Assembly: GCF_002936985.1 (NCBI RefSeq)
Contig: NZ_MPZN01000019.1
Coordinates: 1 to 63,243, forward strand
Length of the DNA: 63,243 nt
Reading direction: 5' to 3'
Source: Microterricola pindariensis
GTDB taxonomy: Bacteria; Actinomycetota; Actinomycetes; Actinomycetales; Microbacteriaceae
Shown here: positions 17,229-26,757 of the stretch, in pieces
Numbering within the stretch: position 1 is the first letter of the stretch
How the letters are laid out: the number at the start of each line of letters is the position of its first letter
Program-made: the position numbers and the translations under genes
Notes under the pieces: model-generated
The model's input: only the letters and a program-made list of their open reading frames with translations
Told to the model about the DNA's origin: nothing
The model's database searches: none

Positions 17229-18131
17229 TTAGAGGGCGGCGTAGACCTCGCGCAGCAGTGCGGCCGTCTCGGACGGCGTCTTGCCGACCTTGACGCCGGC
17301 GGCCTCGAGGGCCTCCTTCTTGCCCTGCGCGGTTCCTGCTCCGTCGGAGACGATGGCGCCGGCGTGGCCCATGGTCTTGCCCTCGGGTGCCGTGAAGCCT
17401 GCAACGTAGCCGACGACCGGCTTGGTGACGTGTGCCTTGATGTAGGCGGCAGCGTTCTCCTCGGCGTCTCCACCGATCTCACCGATCATCACGATCGCCT
17501 TGGTCTCGGGGTCGGCCTCGAACGCGGCGAGTGCGTCGATGTGCGTGGTGCCGATGATGGGGTCGCCACCGATGCCGATCGCGGTCGAGAAGCCGAGGTC
17601 GCGCAGCTCGTACATCATCTGGTAGGTCAGGGTGCCCGACTTCGAGACGAGGCCGATCGGGCCCTTGCCGGTGATGTTCGCCGGCGTGATGCCGACGAGG
17701 GCCTCACCGGGCGTGATGATTCCGGGGCAGTTCGGCCCGATGATGCGGGACTTGTTGCCCTTCTCGACGTTGTAGGCCCAGAACTCGGCCGAGTCGGCAA
17801 CGGGAACGCCCTCGGTGATGATCACGAGGAGGGGGATCTCGGCGTCGATGGCCTCGACCACGGCGTCCTTGGTGAAGGCCGGCGGCACGAAGGCGATCGA
17901 CACGTCAGCGCCGGTCTTCTCCATGGCTTCTGCGACCGTTGCGAAAACGGGCAGCTCGACCGAGTTGCCTGCCGCGTCGGTGTGGACGACGACGGTGCCG
18001 GCCTTGCGGGCGTTGACGCCGCCGACGACCTGGGTGCCGGCCTTGAGCATGAGGGCGGTGTGCTTGGTGCCCTCACCGCCGGTGATGCCCTGGACGATGA
18101 CCTTGGAGTCCTTGTTGAGGAAGATTGACAT
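17229..18131 (-). CDS. sucD: Succinyl-CoA synthetase (ADP-forming) alpha subunit
   Basis: 300 residues, normal. Binds CoA and carries the catalytic phospho-histidine. Visible: N-terminal [20 protein letters not shown] (CoA-binding Rossmann), [41 protein letters not shown] and the active-site His in [17 protein letters not shown] 18131; 13 bases after the sucC stop. TCA cycle, heterodimer or heterotetramer with SucC. Confidence 0.97.
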   Translation of the reverse strand: MSIFLNKDSKVIVQGITGGEGTKHTALMLKAGTQVVGGVNARKAGTVVVHTDAAGNSVELPVFATVAEAMEKTGADVSIAFVPPAFTKDAVVEAIDAEIPLLVIITEGVPVADSAEFWAYNVEKGNKSRIIGPNCPGIITPGEALVGITPANITGKGPIGLVSKSGTLTYQMMYELRDLGFSTAIGIGGDPIIGTTHIDALAAFEADPETKAIVMIGEIGGDAEENAAAYIKAHVTKPVVGYVAGFTAPEGKTMGHAGAIVSDGAGTAQGKKEALEAAGVKVGKTPSETAALLREVYAAL

Positions 18132-18144
18132 GTTCGAGAATCCC

Positions 18145-19314
18145 TTACTTCGCAGCGTGGGCGAGCTCGGCGGCCTTGTCGGCGCCCTCGTCCATGGTGG
18201 CGGCCAGAGTGACCAGCGGGTGGTTCGCTTCCGCAAGGATGCGACGACCCTCTTCGACGTTGTTGCCGTCGAGGCGCACAACGAGCGGCTTGTTCGCGGC
18301 GCTTCCGAGCTCGGCGAGTGCGCCGACGATGCCCTTGGCCACGGCGTCGCACGCGGTGATGCCGCCGAAGACGTTGACGAAGACCGACTTGACCTGCGGG
18401 TCACCCAGGATGACGTCGAGGCCTGCAGCCATCACCTCGGCGGATGCTCCGCCTCCGATGTCCAGGAAGTTGGCGGGCTTCACGTTGCCGTGGTTCTCGC
18501 CGGCGTAGGCAACGACGTCGAGGGTCGACATGACGAGGCCTGCACCGTTGCCGATGACACCCACCTCACCATCGAGCTTGACGTAGTTGAGGTCGTTCGC
18601 CTTGGCCTTGGCCTCGAGCGGGTCAGCGGCGTCCTTGTCTTCCAGCTCCACGTGGTGCGGGTGGCGGAAGTCGGCGTTCTCGTCGAGGCTGACCTTGCCG
18701 TCGAGGGCGATGATGTCGCCCTCCTCGGTGAGGACGAGCGGGTTGACCTCGACGAGCGTCGCGTCCTCACCCTTGTAGACGTTGTAGAGCTTGACGAAGA
18801 CAGGGGCAACCTTCTCGACCAGCTCGGCCGGGAACTTCGCGGCGGTCGCGATCTCACGGGCCTTGTCGAGGTCGATGCCCGCGTTGGGGTCGATCGCGAT
18901 GCGAGCGAGCGCATCGGGTTTCTCAACGGCGAGCACCTCGATCTCGACGCCACCTTCATAGCTGGCGAGCGAGAGGTAGGAGCGGTTCGAGCGGTCGAGC
19001 ATCACCGAGAAGTAGAACTCCTGCGCGATGCGGGCGCCGCCGGCGACCATGACGCGCTTGACGGTGTGGCCCTTGATGTCCAGCCCGAGGATGGCGCGGC
19101 CAGCGGCCTCGGCCTCGTCGGGGGTCTTGGCGACCTTGACGCCGCCGGCCTTGCCACGGCCTCCGACCTTGACCTGGGCCTTGACGACCACGACGCCGCC
19201 GAGCTTCTCGGCTGCTGCACGCACCTCCTCGGGGGTGTCTGCGACGATGCCCGGGAGCACCGGGACGTCGTACTTCTCAAATAGGTCTCTGGCCTGGTAT
19301 TCGTAAAGATCCAC
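18145..19314 (-). CDS. sucC: Succinyl-CoA synthetase beta subunit
   Basis: 389 residues. ATP-grasp subunit that binds nucleotide and succinate. Visible: [58 protein letters not shown] and GIGN-type [12 protein letters not shown] at 19314 is chosen because it starts the canonical N-terminus; an in-frame ATG twelve codons upstream would add residues not seen in the family. No strong Shine-Dalgarno at either. Operon sucC-sucD. Confidence 0.95.
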   Translation of the reverse strand: MDLYEYQARDLFEKYDVPVLPGIVADTPEEVRAAAEKLGGVVVVKAQVKVGGRGKAGGVKVAKTPDEAEAAGRAILGLDIKGHTVKRVMVAGGARIAQEFYFSVMLDRSNRSYLSLASYEGGVEIEVLAVEKPDALARIAIDPNAGIDLDKAREIATAAKFPAELVEKVAPVFVKLYNVYKGEDATLVEVNPLVLTEEGDIIALDGKVSLDENADFRHPHHVELEDKDAADPLEAKAKANDLNYVKLDGEVGVIGNGAGLVMSTLDVVAYAGENHGNVKPANFLDIGGGASAEVMAAGLDVILGDPQVKSVFVNVFGGITACDAVAKGIVGALAELGSAANKPLVVRLDGNNVEEGRRILAEANHPLVTLAATMDEGADKAAELAHAAK

Positions 19315-19387
19315 GCTGCTGTTCCAATCCGCGTCTGAGCGTTCGTGCATGGTTTGAGGGGTGGCAACAGTGCTTCGACGAAAATAG

Positions 19388-19399
19388 CTTGACGTCAAG
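19388..19399. promoter_or_regulatory. Perfect 12-bp palindrome upstream of sucCD
   Basis: CTTGACGTCAAG is exactly self-complementary and lies 74-85 bases upstream of the sucC start. It also contains TTGACG, a good -35 on the minus strand. Operator or promoter element, by eye only. Confidence 0.35.
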
Positions 19400-19428
19400 A
19401 CACACTGGCCTCAGTAAAACTCTACCGC

Positions 19429-19456
19429 CTGAGCGAGACGTGAGAATCTCGGTCAG
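19429..19456 (-). terminator. Weak hairpin after the murein-recycling operon
   Basis: Ten-base arms (CTGAGCGAGA and TCTCGGTCAG) pair with one mismatch around an eight-base loop, immediately past the stop of the RpiR regulator. Possible terminator of the operon. Confidence 0.45.
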
Positions 19457-19460
19457 CAGG

Positions 19461-20357
19461 CTAGGCCCGGTGCACTCCGGCGGTCCGGTGCTGCTCCGAT
19501 TCGTCGCGGTGCCGGAGCACCGCGTCCCGGGTGAGGTTGAGCGAATCGGTCATGGTGTCGAACAGGCTCTGTGCGAGGCGCACGAACAGCACGTCGGTCA
19601 CGGCGAGCTGTGCGGTGCGGCTTGCCGTCGCCCCGGAGCGGAAAGCATTCTCGCGGGCCTGGGTCGTCAGCAGGATGTCGCAGAGCGCGGCCATCGGCGA
19701 TCCCGGGTCGTTGGTGATCCCGACGGTCGTCGCGCCGGTCCGCTTCGCCTCGCGCAACAGCCCCAAGATCTCTGGCGTGCCGCCGGAGTGGGATACCGCG
19801 AGCAGAACCCCGCCGGGGCCGAGCAGCGCAGTCGACGAGAGCGCGAGGTGCACGTCCGGGTGGTAGGAGCTCCGCCGCCCGATGCGCTGCAGCTTCATCG
19901 TGAGGTCGCGGGCGGTGAGCCCGGAGGAGCCGAAGCCGGCGATGAGCACGTCGGGCGCGAGCACGAGGGCGTCGCGGATGCGGTCGACGGCCTCGAGATC
20001 GAGCTCGCGCAAGGTGTGCTCGATCGCCTGGGTCTCTTGGAAGAGCACCTTCGCGGCGACGTCGGCGACGGTGTCTGCTGGATCGATGTCGCCCGTCAAC
20101 ACGTTGGACCGGTCGAGGTCGGCCTGGTCGCGGCTGGTCGTGCCGACCAGATCGAACCGGAACTCGCGGTAGCCCGAGTATCCGAGGCTCTGGCAGAACC
20201 GGGCAACGGTCGCCGGCGACGTGCCGCACAGCTCCGCCACCCGGGTGATCGGGTTGTCGACGACGATGCGGGGATCAGCGAGGATCGCTCGGGCCACGCG
20301 CGCCTCGGCGGCGCTGAACCGCTCGAGCGAGCCTTGGATCCTCGTGAGTGCGCGCAC
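19461..20357 (-). CDS. MurR/RpiR-family transcriptional regulator
   Basis: 298 residues. N-terminal RpiR helix-turn-helix (AEARVARAILADPRIVVDNP, AELCGTSPATVARFCQSLGY) and C-terminal SIS sugar-phosphate binding domain (VLIAGFGSSGLTARDLTMKL, LLAVSHSGGTPEILGLLREA). GTG start at 20357 shares one base with the murQ stop (TAGTG). Being last gene of a MurNAc/GlcNAc catabolic operon, it most likely represses it and responds to MurNAc-6-P or GlcNAc-6-P. A matching palindrome lies upstream of the first gene at 28120-28132. Confidence 0.93.
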   Translation of the reverse strand: MRALTRIQGSLERFSAAEARVARAILADPRIVVDNPITRVAELCGTSPATVARFCQSLGYSGYREFRFDLVGTTSRDQADLDRSNVLTGDIDPADTVADVAAKVLFQETQAIEHTLRELDLEAVDRIRDALVLAPDVLIAGFGSSGLTARDLTMKLQRIGRRSSYHPDVHLALSSTALLGPGGVLLAVSHSGGTPEILGLLREAKRTGATTVGITNDPGSPMAALCDILLTTQARENAFRSGATASRTAQLAVTDVLFVRLAQSLFDTMTDSLNLTRDAVLRHRDESEQHRTAGVHRA

Positions 20358-21304
20358 TAGCTCGCCGTCGCCTCGGTGATCGCGGTGCGCAGGAATCCGC
20401 CGTTGCCCTCGAGTGCTGCCACGGCGTCGGCAGCGGGGATGCCCGCCTCGATCGCCAGGATGGCGGCCTTGACCCAGCCGCCGGTCGCCTCCAGCGAGGC
20501 CGCGGCGATCGCCGGCTCTGCGCCGGTGGCGAGGATGACGGTCCGCTCGCTGCGCGCGCGCAGCTTCTCGTTCGTCGCGCGAAGGTCAACCATGAGATTA
20601 CGGTAGACCTTGCCGGCTCGCACCATGGCTCCCGTGCTCAGTGTGTTGAGAACGAGCTTCTGCGCCGAACCCGACTTGAGCCGCGTCGAACCGGTGAGCA
20701 GCTCCGGGCCGACCTCGGTCTCGATGGCGACGTGTGCCGCGGCGCCGATCGCCGAGCCCGGGTTGCAGGAGTGCGCAACGGTGAACGCCCCGCGCTCGCG
20801 GGCGCGGGTCAGTGCACCGACGACGTACGGGGTGCGGCCGGAGGCCGAGATGCCGACCAGAGTGTCGTTCTGGCCGAGGTCGAGGCCGTCGACGTCGTGG
20901 GCGCCGGACTGGGCGTCGTCCTCGGCGTTCTCGACGGCGGTGTGGATGGCTGTCACGCCTCCGGCGATCCTGCCGATGATGACGTCCTCGGAGATGCCGA
21001 ATGTCGGCGGGGCCTCACTGGCGTCGAGGATTCCCATGCGTCCGGCCGTCCCGGCTCCCATGTAGATGAGCCGACCGCCACGCGCCATTCCCTCGACGAT
21101 GCCCGCGAGGGCCGCCGTGATCTGCTCGGCCTGCGCGAGAACCGCGTCGGCGACGGCGCGCTCGCTCTCGATCATGGCGTGCACGAGCCCGGCGTCGTCC
21201 AGCAGGTCGAGGTCGGGGTAGCGCTCGCCGACCGTCTCGGTCGGCAATGTGCCGAGGAAGTCGCGCAGCTGCCCCCGGCCCTCGATTGCGTTCGAGTTAT
21301 CCAC
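20357..21304 (-). CDS. murQ: N-acetylmuramic acid 6-phosphate etherase
   Basis: 315 residues. Removes D-lactate from MurNAc-6-P giving GlcNAc-6-P. SIS-fold etherase motifs: RLIYMGAGTAGRMGILDASE, APPTFGISEDVIIG, LVGISASGRTPYVVGAL and GSTRLKSGSAQKLVLNTLST. Starts at GTG 21304 (VDNSNAIEG), preceded by AGAGGA and overlapping the kinase gene end by eight bases; an upstream in-frame start would run deeper into the kinase gene. C-terminal UBA-like helices (AILAIEAGIPAADAVAAL) are present. Confidence 0.95.
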   Translation of the reverse strand: MDNSNAIEGRGQLRDFLGTLPTETVGERYPDLDLLDDAGLVHAMIESERAVADAVLAQAEQITAALAGIVEGMARGGRLIYMGAGTAGRMGILDASEAPPTFGISEDVIIGRIAGGVTAIHTAVENAEDDAQSGAHDVDGLDLGQNDTLVGISASGRTPYVVGALTRARERGAFTVAHSCNPGSAIGAAAHVAIETEVGPELLTGSTRLKSGSAQKLVLNTLSTGAMVRAGKVYRNLMVDLRATNEKLRARSERTVILATGAEPAIAAASLEATGGWVKAAILAIEAGIPAADAVAALEGNGGFLRTAITEATAS

Positions 21305-22208
21305 GGATGATCCTCTCTTCATAGCCCAAGTCGGTGCGCATGATGATGAGCGCGGATCCGTCAAGTGCACTCCCGCGAGACGGGATGATGGTGATGCCGG
21401 CTTCCGCGAAGGTCGCGGTCAGCACGGCGGAAAAGTACGGGTGGTCGGCGACGCCGCCCCAGACGGCGATCTCGGTGGTTGCCGCGGCGCGCGCCGTGTG
21501 GACGAGCGCGTCGCAGGCGCGCGCCACGATGCCCATGGCAACCGCGTCGCCGTCCCCGGCGGCGTCGAGCACGTCGGGGGTGAAACGCCCCAGGCGGCGG
21601 GCCGGGTTACCCTCTGCACTGACCCAGGCGGGCATCGCGGCGAGGTCACCGACCAGGCTGCGGGCGCGGTCGGTCAACGCGGTGGCGGGGCCGCGCCCGT
21701 CGAAGTCGCGCAGGGCGGCCATGAGACCCTCCTGGCCGACCCACCGCCCGCTTCCCTCGTCGCCGAGCCACGGGCCCCATCCGTCGATCTGACGGGTGAC
21801 GCCGTCCTCGGTGACCGCGTAGGCGATCGCGCCGGTGCCGATGATCAGGATGACTCCCCCGCCGCCGCCGAAGACGCCGGCGTGTGCAGCGAGCGCGTCG
21901 TTGATGAGGGCAACCGGGGCCCCGGTGAACTCGCGCACGGCCGCAACGAGATCCCGTGCGACGATCCCCGCCGCCTCCACACCGGCCGCGCCGATGCCGA
22001 CGCCGGCCAGGGACGCGCGCTCCCCTGCGGGAAGCCGGAGGAACACGTCGTGGATCGCCTCTGCAGAGCGCGCCGCTCCATCGAGATCGGCGATGCCGGG
22101 GGCACCGGGGCCGCTCTCCTCGGCGATCACGCCGTTGGCGTCGAACAGCCTGAGTCGGCACGACGTCTTTCCCAGGTCTACCGCCAGAAAGCGCGGCTCA
22201 GTCATCAC
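21297..22208 (-). CDS. BadF/BadG-type amino-sugar kinase (GlcNAc/MurNAc kinase)
   Basis: 303 residues of the ASKHA fold: phosphate-1 FLAVDLGKTSCRLRLFD, second phosphate loop VILIIGTGAIAYA, GWGPWLGDEGSGRWVGQEGL (sugar-binding signature of N-acetylglucosamine kinases), adenosine loop EIAVWGGVADHPYF. Between anmK and murQ it most likely phosphorylates GlcNAc freed by NagZ, and perhaps MurNAc as MurK-type enzymes do. GTG 22208 (GTGA overlap with anmK stop) or ATG 22205 are both possible starts. Confidence 0.88.
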   Translation of the reverse strand: MMTEPRFLAVDLGKTSCRLRLFDANGVIAEESGPGAPGIADLDGAARSAEAIHDVFLRLPAGERASLAGVGIGAAGVEAAGIVARDLVAAVREFTGAPVALINDALAAHAGVFGGGGGVILIIGTGAIAYAVTEDGVTRQIDGWGPWLGDEGSGRWVGQEGLMAALRDFDGRGPATALTDRARSLVGDLAAMPAWVSAEGNPARRLGRFTPDVLDAAGDGDAVAMGIVARACDALVHTARAAATTEIAVWGGVADHPYFSAVLTATFAEAGITIIPSRGSALDGSALIIMRTDLGYEERIIRG

Positions 22209-23407
22209 GGTGTTCTCCGGTGGGGGTGGGGCACGGCGGCCAGGCTCAACCGGGAGATCCCGTCGAGTGGCGCCGGCAGGGTGAAACCATTCGGGGCCGG
22301 GCTGATGGCACCGGCGATCCTGGCGATTCCGTGCTCGAGGCTCACCGGGATGCGGTGCCAGGAGCAGAAGCCGAGGAACGCGAAGAGCAGCGATTCCTTG
22401 AACTCGGGATCGATGCCGAGCTCATCGCTCGTGCGCAGGCGCACCCCGTCGCGGGCCAGGGCGCCGGAGAGCTCCCGAACCAGACTGGGGTTCAGCACGC
22501 CGCCGCCGGAGGCGACGACGGTGCGCACCTCTGGCCCGCTGCCGCGCAGCGCATCTGCGACGCTGGTCGCCGTGTAGCGGGTGAGCGTGGCGATCAGATC
22601 GGGGAGTTCGAGGCGGACCCCAGCCGTGGCCTCGGCGTTGCGCACGATGGCCAGGGTGAACGTCTCGCGGCCGGTGCTCTTGGGCGATGCCTGGCGGAGA
22701 TACGGGTGCTCGAGCAGTGCCGCGAGCACACCGTCATGGACGGTGCCCGTGGCGGCGAGCGCTCCGTCGCGGTCGAAACCGAGCACGCCGCCTGTGTGTT
22801 CTGCAACGCTCGCGTCGATCAGCACGTTCGCGGGGCCGGTGTCGAATGCGAGGGCAGAACCGTCGGGGCGCAGGATCTGCAGGTTGGCGATGCCGCCGAG
22901 GTTGAGGGAGGCGACGTCGACGGCAGGGCCGAAGAACGCGGCGTCGAACAGGCCCATGAGAGGCGCGCCCTGGCCTCCAGCGGCGATGTCCGCTGCACGC
23001 AGGTTGGCGAGCACGGGGGCGCCGGTGGCCTCGGCGATCCAGGCCGGTTCGCCCAGCTGCAGGGTGCCGCGCGCACGCCCGTCCTCGACCCAGTGGAACA
23101 CGGTCTGGCCGTGGGAGACAACGAGGTCAGGCTCGAGCCCGCACTCGGCGATCGCGCTGGCTGCCGCGTCGGCGAAGCCCTGCCCTATTGCCGTGGTGAG
23201 CGCGGTGTGCGCGCCGGCGTCCAGGGACTCGCCGTCAGCGTACGCCAGGATCCGGGCACGAAGCTCCGGTTCCCAGTCGAGCGTGCGGGTCCACCGCGAG
23301 ACGAGCGTGAGTTCGGGTGTGGCCGGATCGCCGCTCGTGGTCGCTTCGACCACGGCGACGTCGATGCCATCGGCGCTCGTGCCTGACTGCAGCGACAGGA
23401 TGATCAC
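22205..23407 (-). CDS. anmK: Anhydro-N-acetylmuramic acid kinase
   Basis: 400 residues. Opens the 1,6-anhydro ring of anhMurNAc and phosphorylates it to MurNAc-6-P. Motifs: SLQSGTSADGIDVAVVE (phosphate-1), DLVVSHGQTVFHW, DVASLNLGGIANLQIL, ALAFDTGPANVLIDA and VVASGGGVLNPSLV. GTG 23407 overlaps the nagZ stop (GTGA), a translational coupling used repeatedly in this operon. Presence of AnmK implies the cell meets anhydro-muramyl products of lytic transglycosylases. Confidence 0.95.
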   Translation of the reverse strand: MIILSLQSGTSADGIDVAVVEATTSGDPATPELTLVSRWTRTLDWEPELRARILAYADGESLDAGAHTALTTAIGQGFADAAASAIAECGLEPDLVVSHGQTVFHWVEDGRARGTLQLGEPAWIAEATGAPVLANLRAADIAAGGQGAPLMGLFDAAFFGPAVDVASLNLGGIANLQILRPDGSALAFDTGPANVLIDASVAEHTGGVLGFDRDGALAATGTVHDGVLAALLEHPYLRQASPKSTGRETFTLAIVRNAEATAGVRLELPDLIATLTRYTATSVADALRGSGPEVRTVVASGGGVLNPSLVRELSGALARDGVRLRTSDELGIDPEFKESLLFAFLGFCSWHRIPVSLEHGIARIAGAISPAPNGFTLPAPLDGISRLSLAAVPHPHRRTP

Positions 23408-24933
23408 GCCGGTCCTCCAGCACAGATCAGGTCGGCGACGAGACCGGCTGCCAGAGCAGAGCTGGCGCGGGCGTCGATCAGGTCGAGCGTATTCGGGTAG
23501 TCGGATTCCGGCACCACACCGACATTGACCACGACGGCGTCGGGCCGGGCTGTTGCCAGGTGTGCGAGTGCGTCGCGCTGGGCCCCCGGAACGCCGATGC
23601 GGTCGACGAGGACCACGAGATCGGCGTCGCCAGGAATCTCGGCGAGTGCCCCGTCGAGGTGATCGACGCCGGGTGCGGCCTGCTGCGGCATCCGCGCCGG
23701 AGTCGCGACGTCGCGGTGCGCTGCGAACGCCCTTCGGAACGCGTCGGACTCGCTGGCGACGGCCAGGGTCGCGCGGGCGCGCAGATCGAGCAGGGCGAGC
23801 CTCGGCTGGGAACGCGCAACGTCGCCGTGGACGCCGATCGCGGCTGCGATGGCAGGTGCCCATTCCGGCTCGGCCGTCTCGGGCTGGGCGAGGTTCCGCG
23901 CGTGCTCCAGCTCGGTCGCCAGCACGCGAACCCGATCGGCGGCCCGACGCAGCTGTTCGAGGTCGAGCTCTCCGGACTGCACAGCCGCCAGCAGCGCGTC
24001 GCGCACCTCGAGGTAGTCGTGTCGGTCGGCGTCGGGCTGGCCCGAGCCACCGAGGTTGGTGCGGGGGTTGCCGATGCACAGAAGGTCGGCACCGGCTTGG
24101 ATCGCCGCAACGGCGCCGGGGCCGGCCCCGACGCTTTCGCGGATGGCAGCCATGTCGAGCGCATCGGTCACGATCACGCCGTCGAAGCCCAGGGCGCGGA
24201 GCTTGCCGAGAATGAGCGGGTTGAGCGTGGCCGGGGCCTCACCCCACGCCGGAACGCGGATGTGCGCGGTCATGATGGTGCGCACGCCGGCGGCGATTGC
24301 CGCCCGGAAGGGCTCAAAGTGCACGTCTTCGATCTCGTTGACCGCGATGCCCAGCTCGGGCAGGGCGAGGTGCGAGTCGGAGTGGGTGTCGCCGTGGCCG
24401 GGGAAGTGCTTGGCGCACGCCGCGACGGCGCCAGAGGACTGGATGCCGCGCACGGTCGCCGCCACGTGGGCGGCGACGGTCGGAGCCTCGGCCCCGAACG
24501 AGCGCACGCCGATCACGGGATTCGCCGGATTGGTGTTCACGTCGGCGACGGGGCCGAACACCAGGTTGATGCCGACGGCGTGGGATCGGGCGGCGAGTGC
24601 TGCGCCCACCGCGGCGCTGAGCTCCGGGTCGTTCACCACGCCCAGCTGCGCCGGACCGGGGACGGTAGAGCCGTGTGCGGATTCCAGCCGGGTGACTGTG
24701 CCGCCCTCCTCGTCGGTCGCGATGAGCGCGTGTGGCCGGTGGGCCCGAATCGACGCGGAGAGCGCCTCGGTCTGCTCGGAGATGTTCTGGCCGAAGTAGA
24801 CGACGCCGGCAACGCCGTCATCGAGAGCGTCGGCGAGCCACTGCGGTAGCTCGGTGCCGAAGAAGCCGGGAACGATGACCCCGTTGACGGCTTCGAGGAC
24901 GTCCCGATCCGTAGTGCGCACAGCGTCGCTCAT
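23404..24933 (-). CDS. nagZ: Beta-N-acetylhexosaminidase NagZ (GH3)
   Basis: 509 residues; no signal peptide, so cytoplasmic. GH3 barrel with LIATDEEGGTVTRLES, FGPVADVNTNPANPVIGVRS, the NagZ signature ACAKHFPGHGDTHSDSH (His/Asp pair of the acid-base loop) and catalytic Asp in VIVTDALDMAAI. The C-terminal 170 residues add a second domain usual in Gram-positive two-domain NagZ. Cleaves GlcNAc from GlcNAc-(anh)MurNAc delivered by the neighbouring ABC importer. Overlaps the permease start region by four bases (ATGA type). Confidence 0.94.
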   Translation of the reverse strand: MSDAVRTTDRDVLEAVNGVIVPGFFGTELPQWLADALDDGVAGVVYFGQNISEQTEALSASIRAHRPHALIATDEEGGTVTRLESAHGSTVPGPAQLGVVNDPELSAAVGAALAARSHAVGINLVFGPVADVNTNPANPVIGVRSFGAEAPTVAAHVAATVRGIQSSGAVAACAKHFPGHGDTHSDSHLALPELGIAVNEIEDVHFEPFRAAIAAGVRTIMTAHIRVPAWGEAPATLNPLILGKLRALGFDGVIVTDALDMAAIRESVGAGPGAVAAIQAGADLLCIGNPRTNLGGSGQPDADRHDYLEVRDALLAAVQSGELDLEQLRRAADRVRVLATELEHARNLAQPETAEPEWAPAIAAAIGVHGDVARSQPRLALLDLRARATLAVASESDAFRRAFAAHRDVATPARMPQQAAPGVDHLDGALAEIPGDADLVVLVDRIGVPGAQRDALAHLATARPDAVVVNVGVVPESDYPNTLDLIDARASSALAAGLVADLICAGGPA

Positions 24934-25772
24934 CCCTTGACCGCTCCCGCGACGAGGCCGGAGGAGAGCTTGCCCTGAACGATGATGAAGAAGATCATCA
25001 CGGGCAGGGTGATCAGGGTGGACGCCGCCATGACACTGCCCCAGTCGTTCGAGTTCTCACCGAAGAACTGCTTCAGGCCGATGGCAACCGTGTATTTGTC
25101 GCTGGCACCGCCCAGCATCGTCATCGCGAAGATGAACTCGTTCCAGGCGGTGATGAAGCTGAAGACGCTCGTGGCGACGAGGCCCGGCATGACGAGCGGG
25201 AGCATGACGGAACGGAACATCCGCCACCAGCTCGCGCCGTCGAGGAATGCCGCCTCTTCGAGTTCCACCGGCACCGCGGCGACGAAGCCGCGCAGCATCC
25301 AGATGCCGAACGGCAGCGAGATGGTGATGTACACGATGATGAGGCCGAGCAGCGTGTTGAGCAGCTGGAGGTCTCGCACCTGCACGAACAGCGGGATCAC
25401 GAGGGCTTCCATCGGCACCATCTGCACGATGAGGATCATGAGCAGCATTGAGGTGCGGAACTTGAAGCGGAATCGCGCCACTGCGACCGACGCCAGCAGC
25501 GAGAGCACCGCGCTGCACACCACAACGGCGACGGCGACGATCAGCGAGTTGCGCAGGAAGACGGCAAAACCACCGTCGTTGAGCACGTAGATGAAGTTGT
25601 CGAGGGTGAGCTCCGAGGGGAACAACCCCGTCGATCCGCTCGCCGCGTTGGCATCAAACGCGCTGGAAATCATCCAGTAGGCGGGGAAGAGGGTGAAGAC
25701 CAGGAGCAGCGTTACGAGGGCGCCGACGATCACATTGCGGCGAACGCGTGCGGGGGTGATGTTCCGGCTCAC
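24930..25772 (-). CDS. Carbohydrate ABC transporter permease, MalG type
   Basis: 280 residues, six membrane segments, EAA loop ELEEAAFLDGASWWRMFRSV that docks the ATPase, and the family C-terminus LSSGLVAGAVKG. Starts GTG 25772 with AAGGAGG upstream and GTGA overlap with the preceding permease. Second membrane subunit of the importer in this operon. Confidence 0.95.
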   Translation of the reverse strand: MSRNITPARVRRNVIVGALVTLLLVFTLFPAYWMISSAFDANAASGSTGLFPSELTLDNFIYVLNDGGFAVFLRNSLIVAVAVVVCSAVLSLLASVAVARFRFKFRTSMLLMILIVQMVPMEALVIPLFVQVRDLQLLNTLLGLIIVYITISLPFGIWMLRGFVAAVPVELEEAAFLDGASWWRMFRSVMLPLVMPGLVATSVFSFITAWNEFIFAMTMLGGASDKYTVAIGLKQFFGENSNDWGSVMAASTLITLPVMIFFIIVQGKLSSGLVAGAVKG

Positions 25773-26746
25773 AGCTCGTCCTCCTTCATAAGCACCCGAA
25801 TGTAAATGATGGTGATCACCAGCAGCACCAGCGTGAGCAGCACGGCGATTGCAGAACCGAATCCGTACTGGTTCTGACCGAACGACTCGACGTACGACCA
25901 GACGCCCAGGTTGAGCACACTGCGGTTGGTGCCTGAGCCTCCCGGCATCAGGTAGACCTGCCCGAACACTTTGAAGTCCCAGATCGTCGACAGGATGATG
26001 ACCACCGTGAAGACCTGCTTGAGCGAGGGAAAGGTGATCTGGAAGAACCGGCGAATCGGTCCGGCGCCATCCATCTGGGCGGCCTCCAGCATCTCCTTGG
26101 AGACGCCGAGCAGGCCGGCCATCACCGTGATGGCCACGAAGGGGAACCCGTGGTGCACGACGTTGATGAGCACGATCAGGTAGAAGGTCCACCGGTTGGT
26201 GAACCAGTTGAACGGTTCGTCCATCAGTCCGGCACCCATGAGGAGCTGGTTGACGATGCCGTTGTCCGCGTCGAAGATCCACACCCAGACGTAGGTGCCG
26301 GTCACGGCGGGCATTGCCCAGGCGACCATGATCGCGCTGCCGACGACGGTGCGCCAGAACCTCGAGAGGTTGGTCATCAGGATGGCGACGAGGGTGCCGA
26401 GCGCCACGGTGCACAGCACGGCGGCGATGGCGAAGAGCACGGTGTTGGGCAGAACGACCGACCACAGCTGCGGATCGGTGAGCGCCGCGACGTAGTTGTC
26501 TACGCCGATGAAGTTGGTGTCCCCGCTGACGATCTCGCGCAGTCCGTAGTCCTGGAAGGAGAAGATCAGGACGCGAACAAGGGGCCAGAGGAGGAGGACG
26601 GCCAGCACGATCAGTGCCGGCGCGAGCAGGAGCCACGGCCGTGCGGCGGCGATCGTGATCGCCTTGCGCCGCCGGGGGCCGGGGCCTCCGGCCGCCGGGG
26701 AACCCGAGGTTCCCACGGCGGCCGGCGACTGAATCGTGGTGGTCAT
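25769..26746 (-). CDS. Carbohydrate ABC transporter permease, MalF type
   Basis: 325 residues. Gly/Pro-rich cytoplasmic N-terminus, then six membrane segments starting WLLLAPALIVLAVLLLWPLV and an EAA loop SKEMLEAAQMDGAGPIRRFF. Pairs with the MalG-type permease. Eleven bases separate it from the substrate-binding protein. No ATPase gene is present in the operon, so a shared MsiK-like ATPase elsewhere must energise it. Confidence 0.95.
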   Translation of the reverse strand: MTTTIQSPAAVGTSGSPAAGGPGPRRRKAITIAAARPWLLLAPALIVLAVLLLWPLVRVLIFSFQDYGLREIVSGDTNFIGVDNYVAALTDPQLWSVVLPNTVLFAIAAVLCTVALGTLVAILMTNLSRFWRTVVGSAIMVAWAMPAVTGTYVWVWIFDADNGIVNQLLMGAGLMDEPFNWFTNRWTFYLIVLINVVHHGFPFVAITVMAGLLGVSKEMLEAAQMDGAGPIRRFFQITFPSLKQVFTVVIILSTIWDFKVFGQVYLMPGGSGTNRSVLNLGVWSYVESFGQNQYGFGSAIAVLLTLVLLVITIIYIRVLMKEDEL

Positions 26747-26757
26747 CGACTCTCTAC

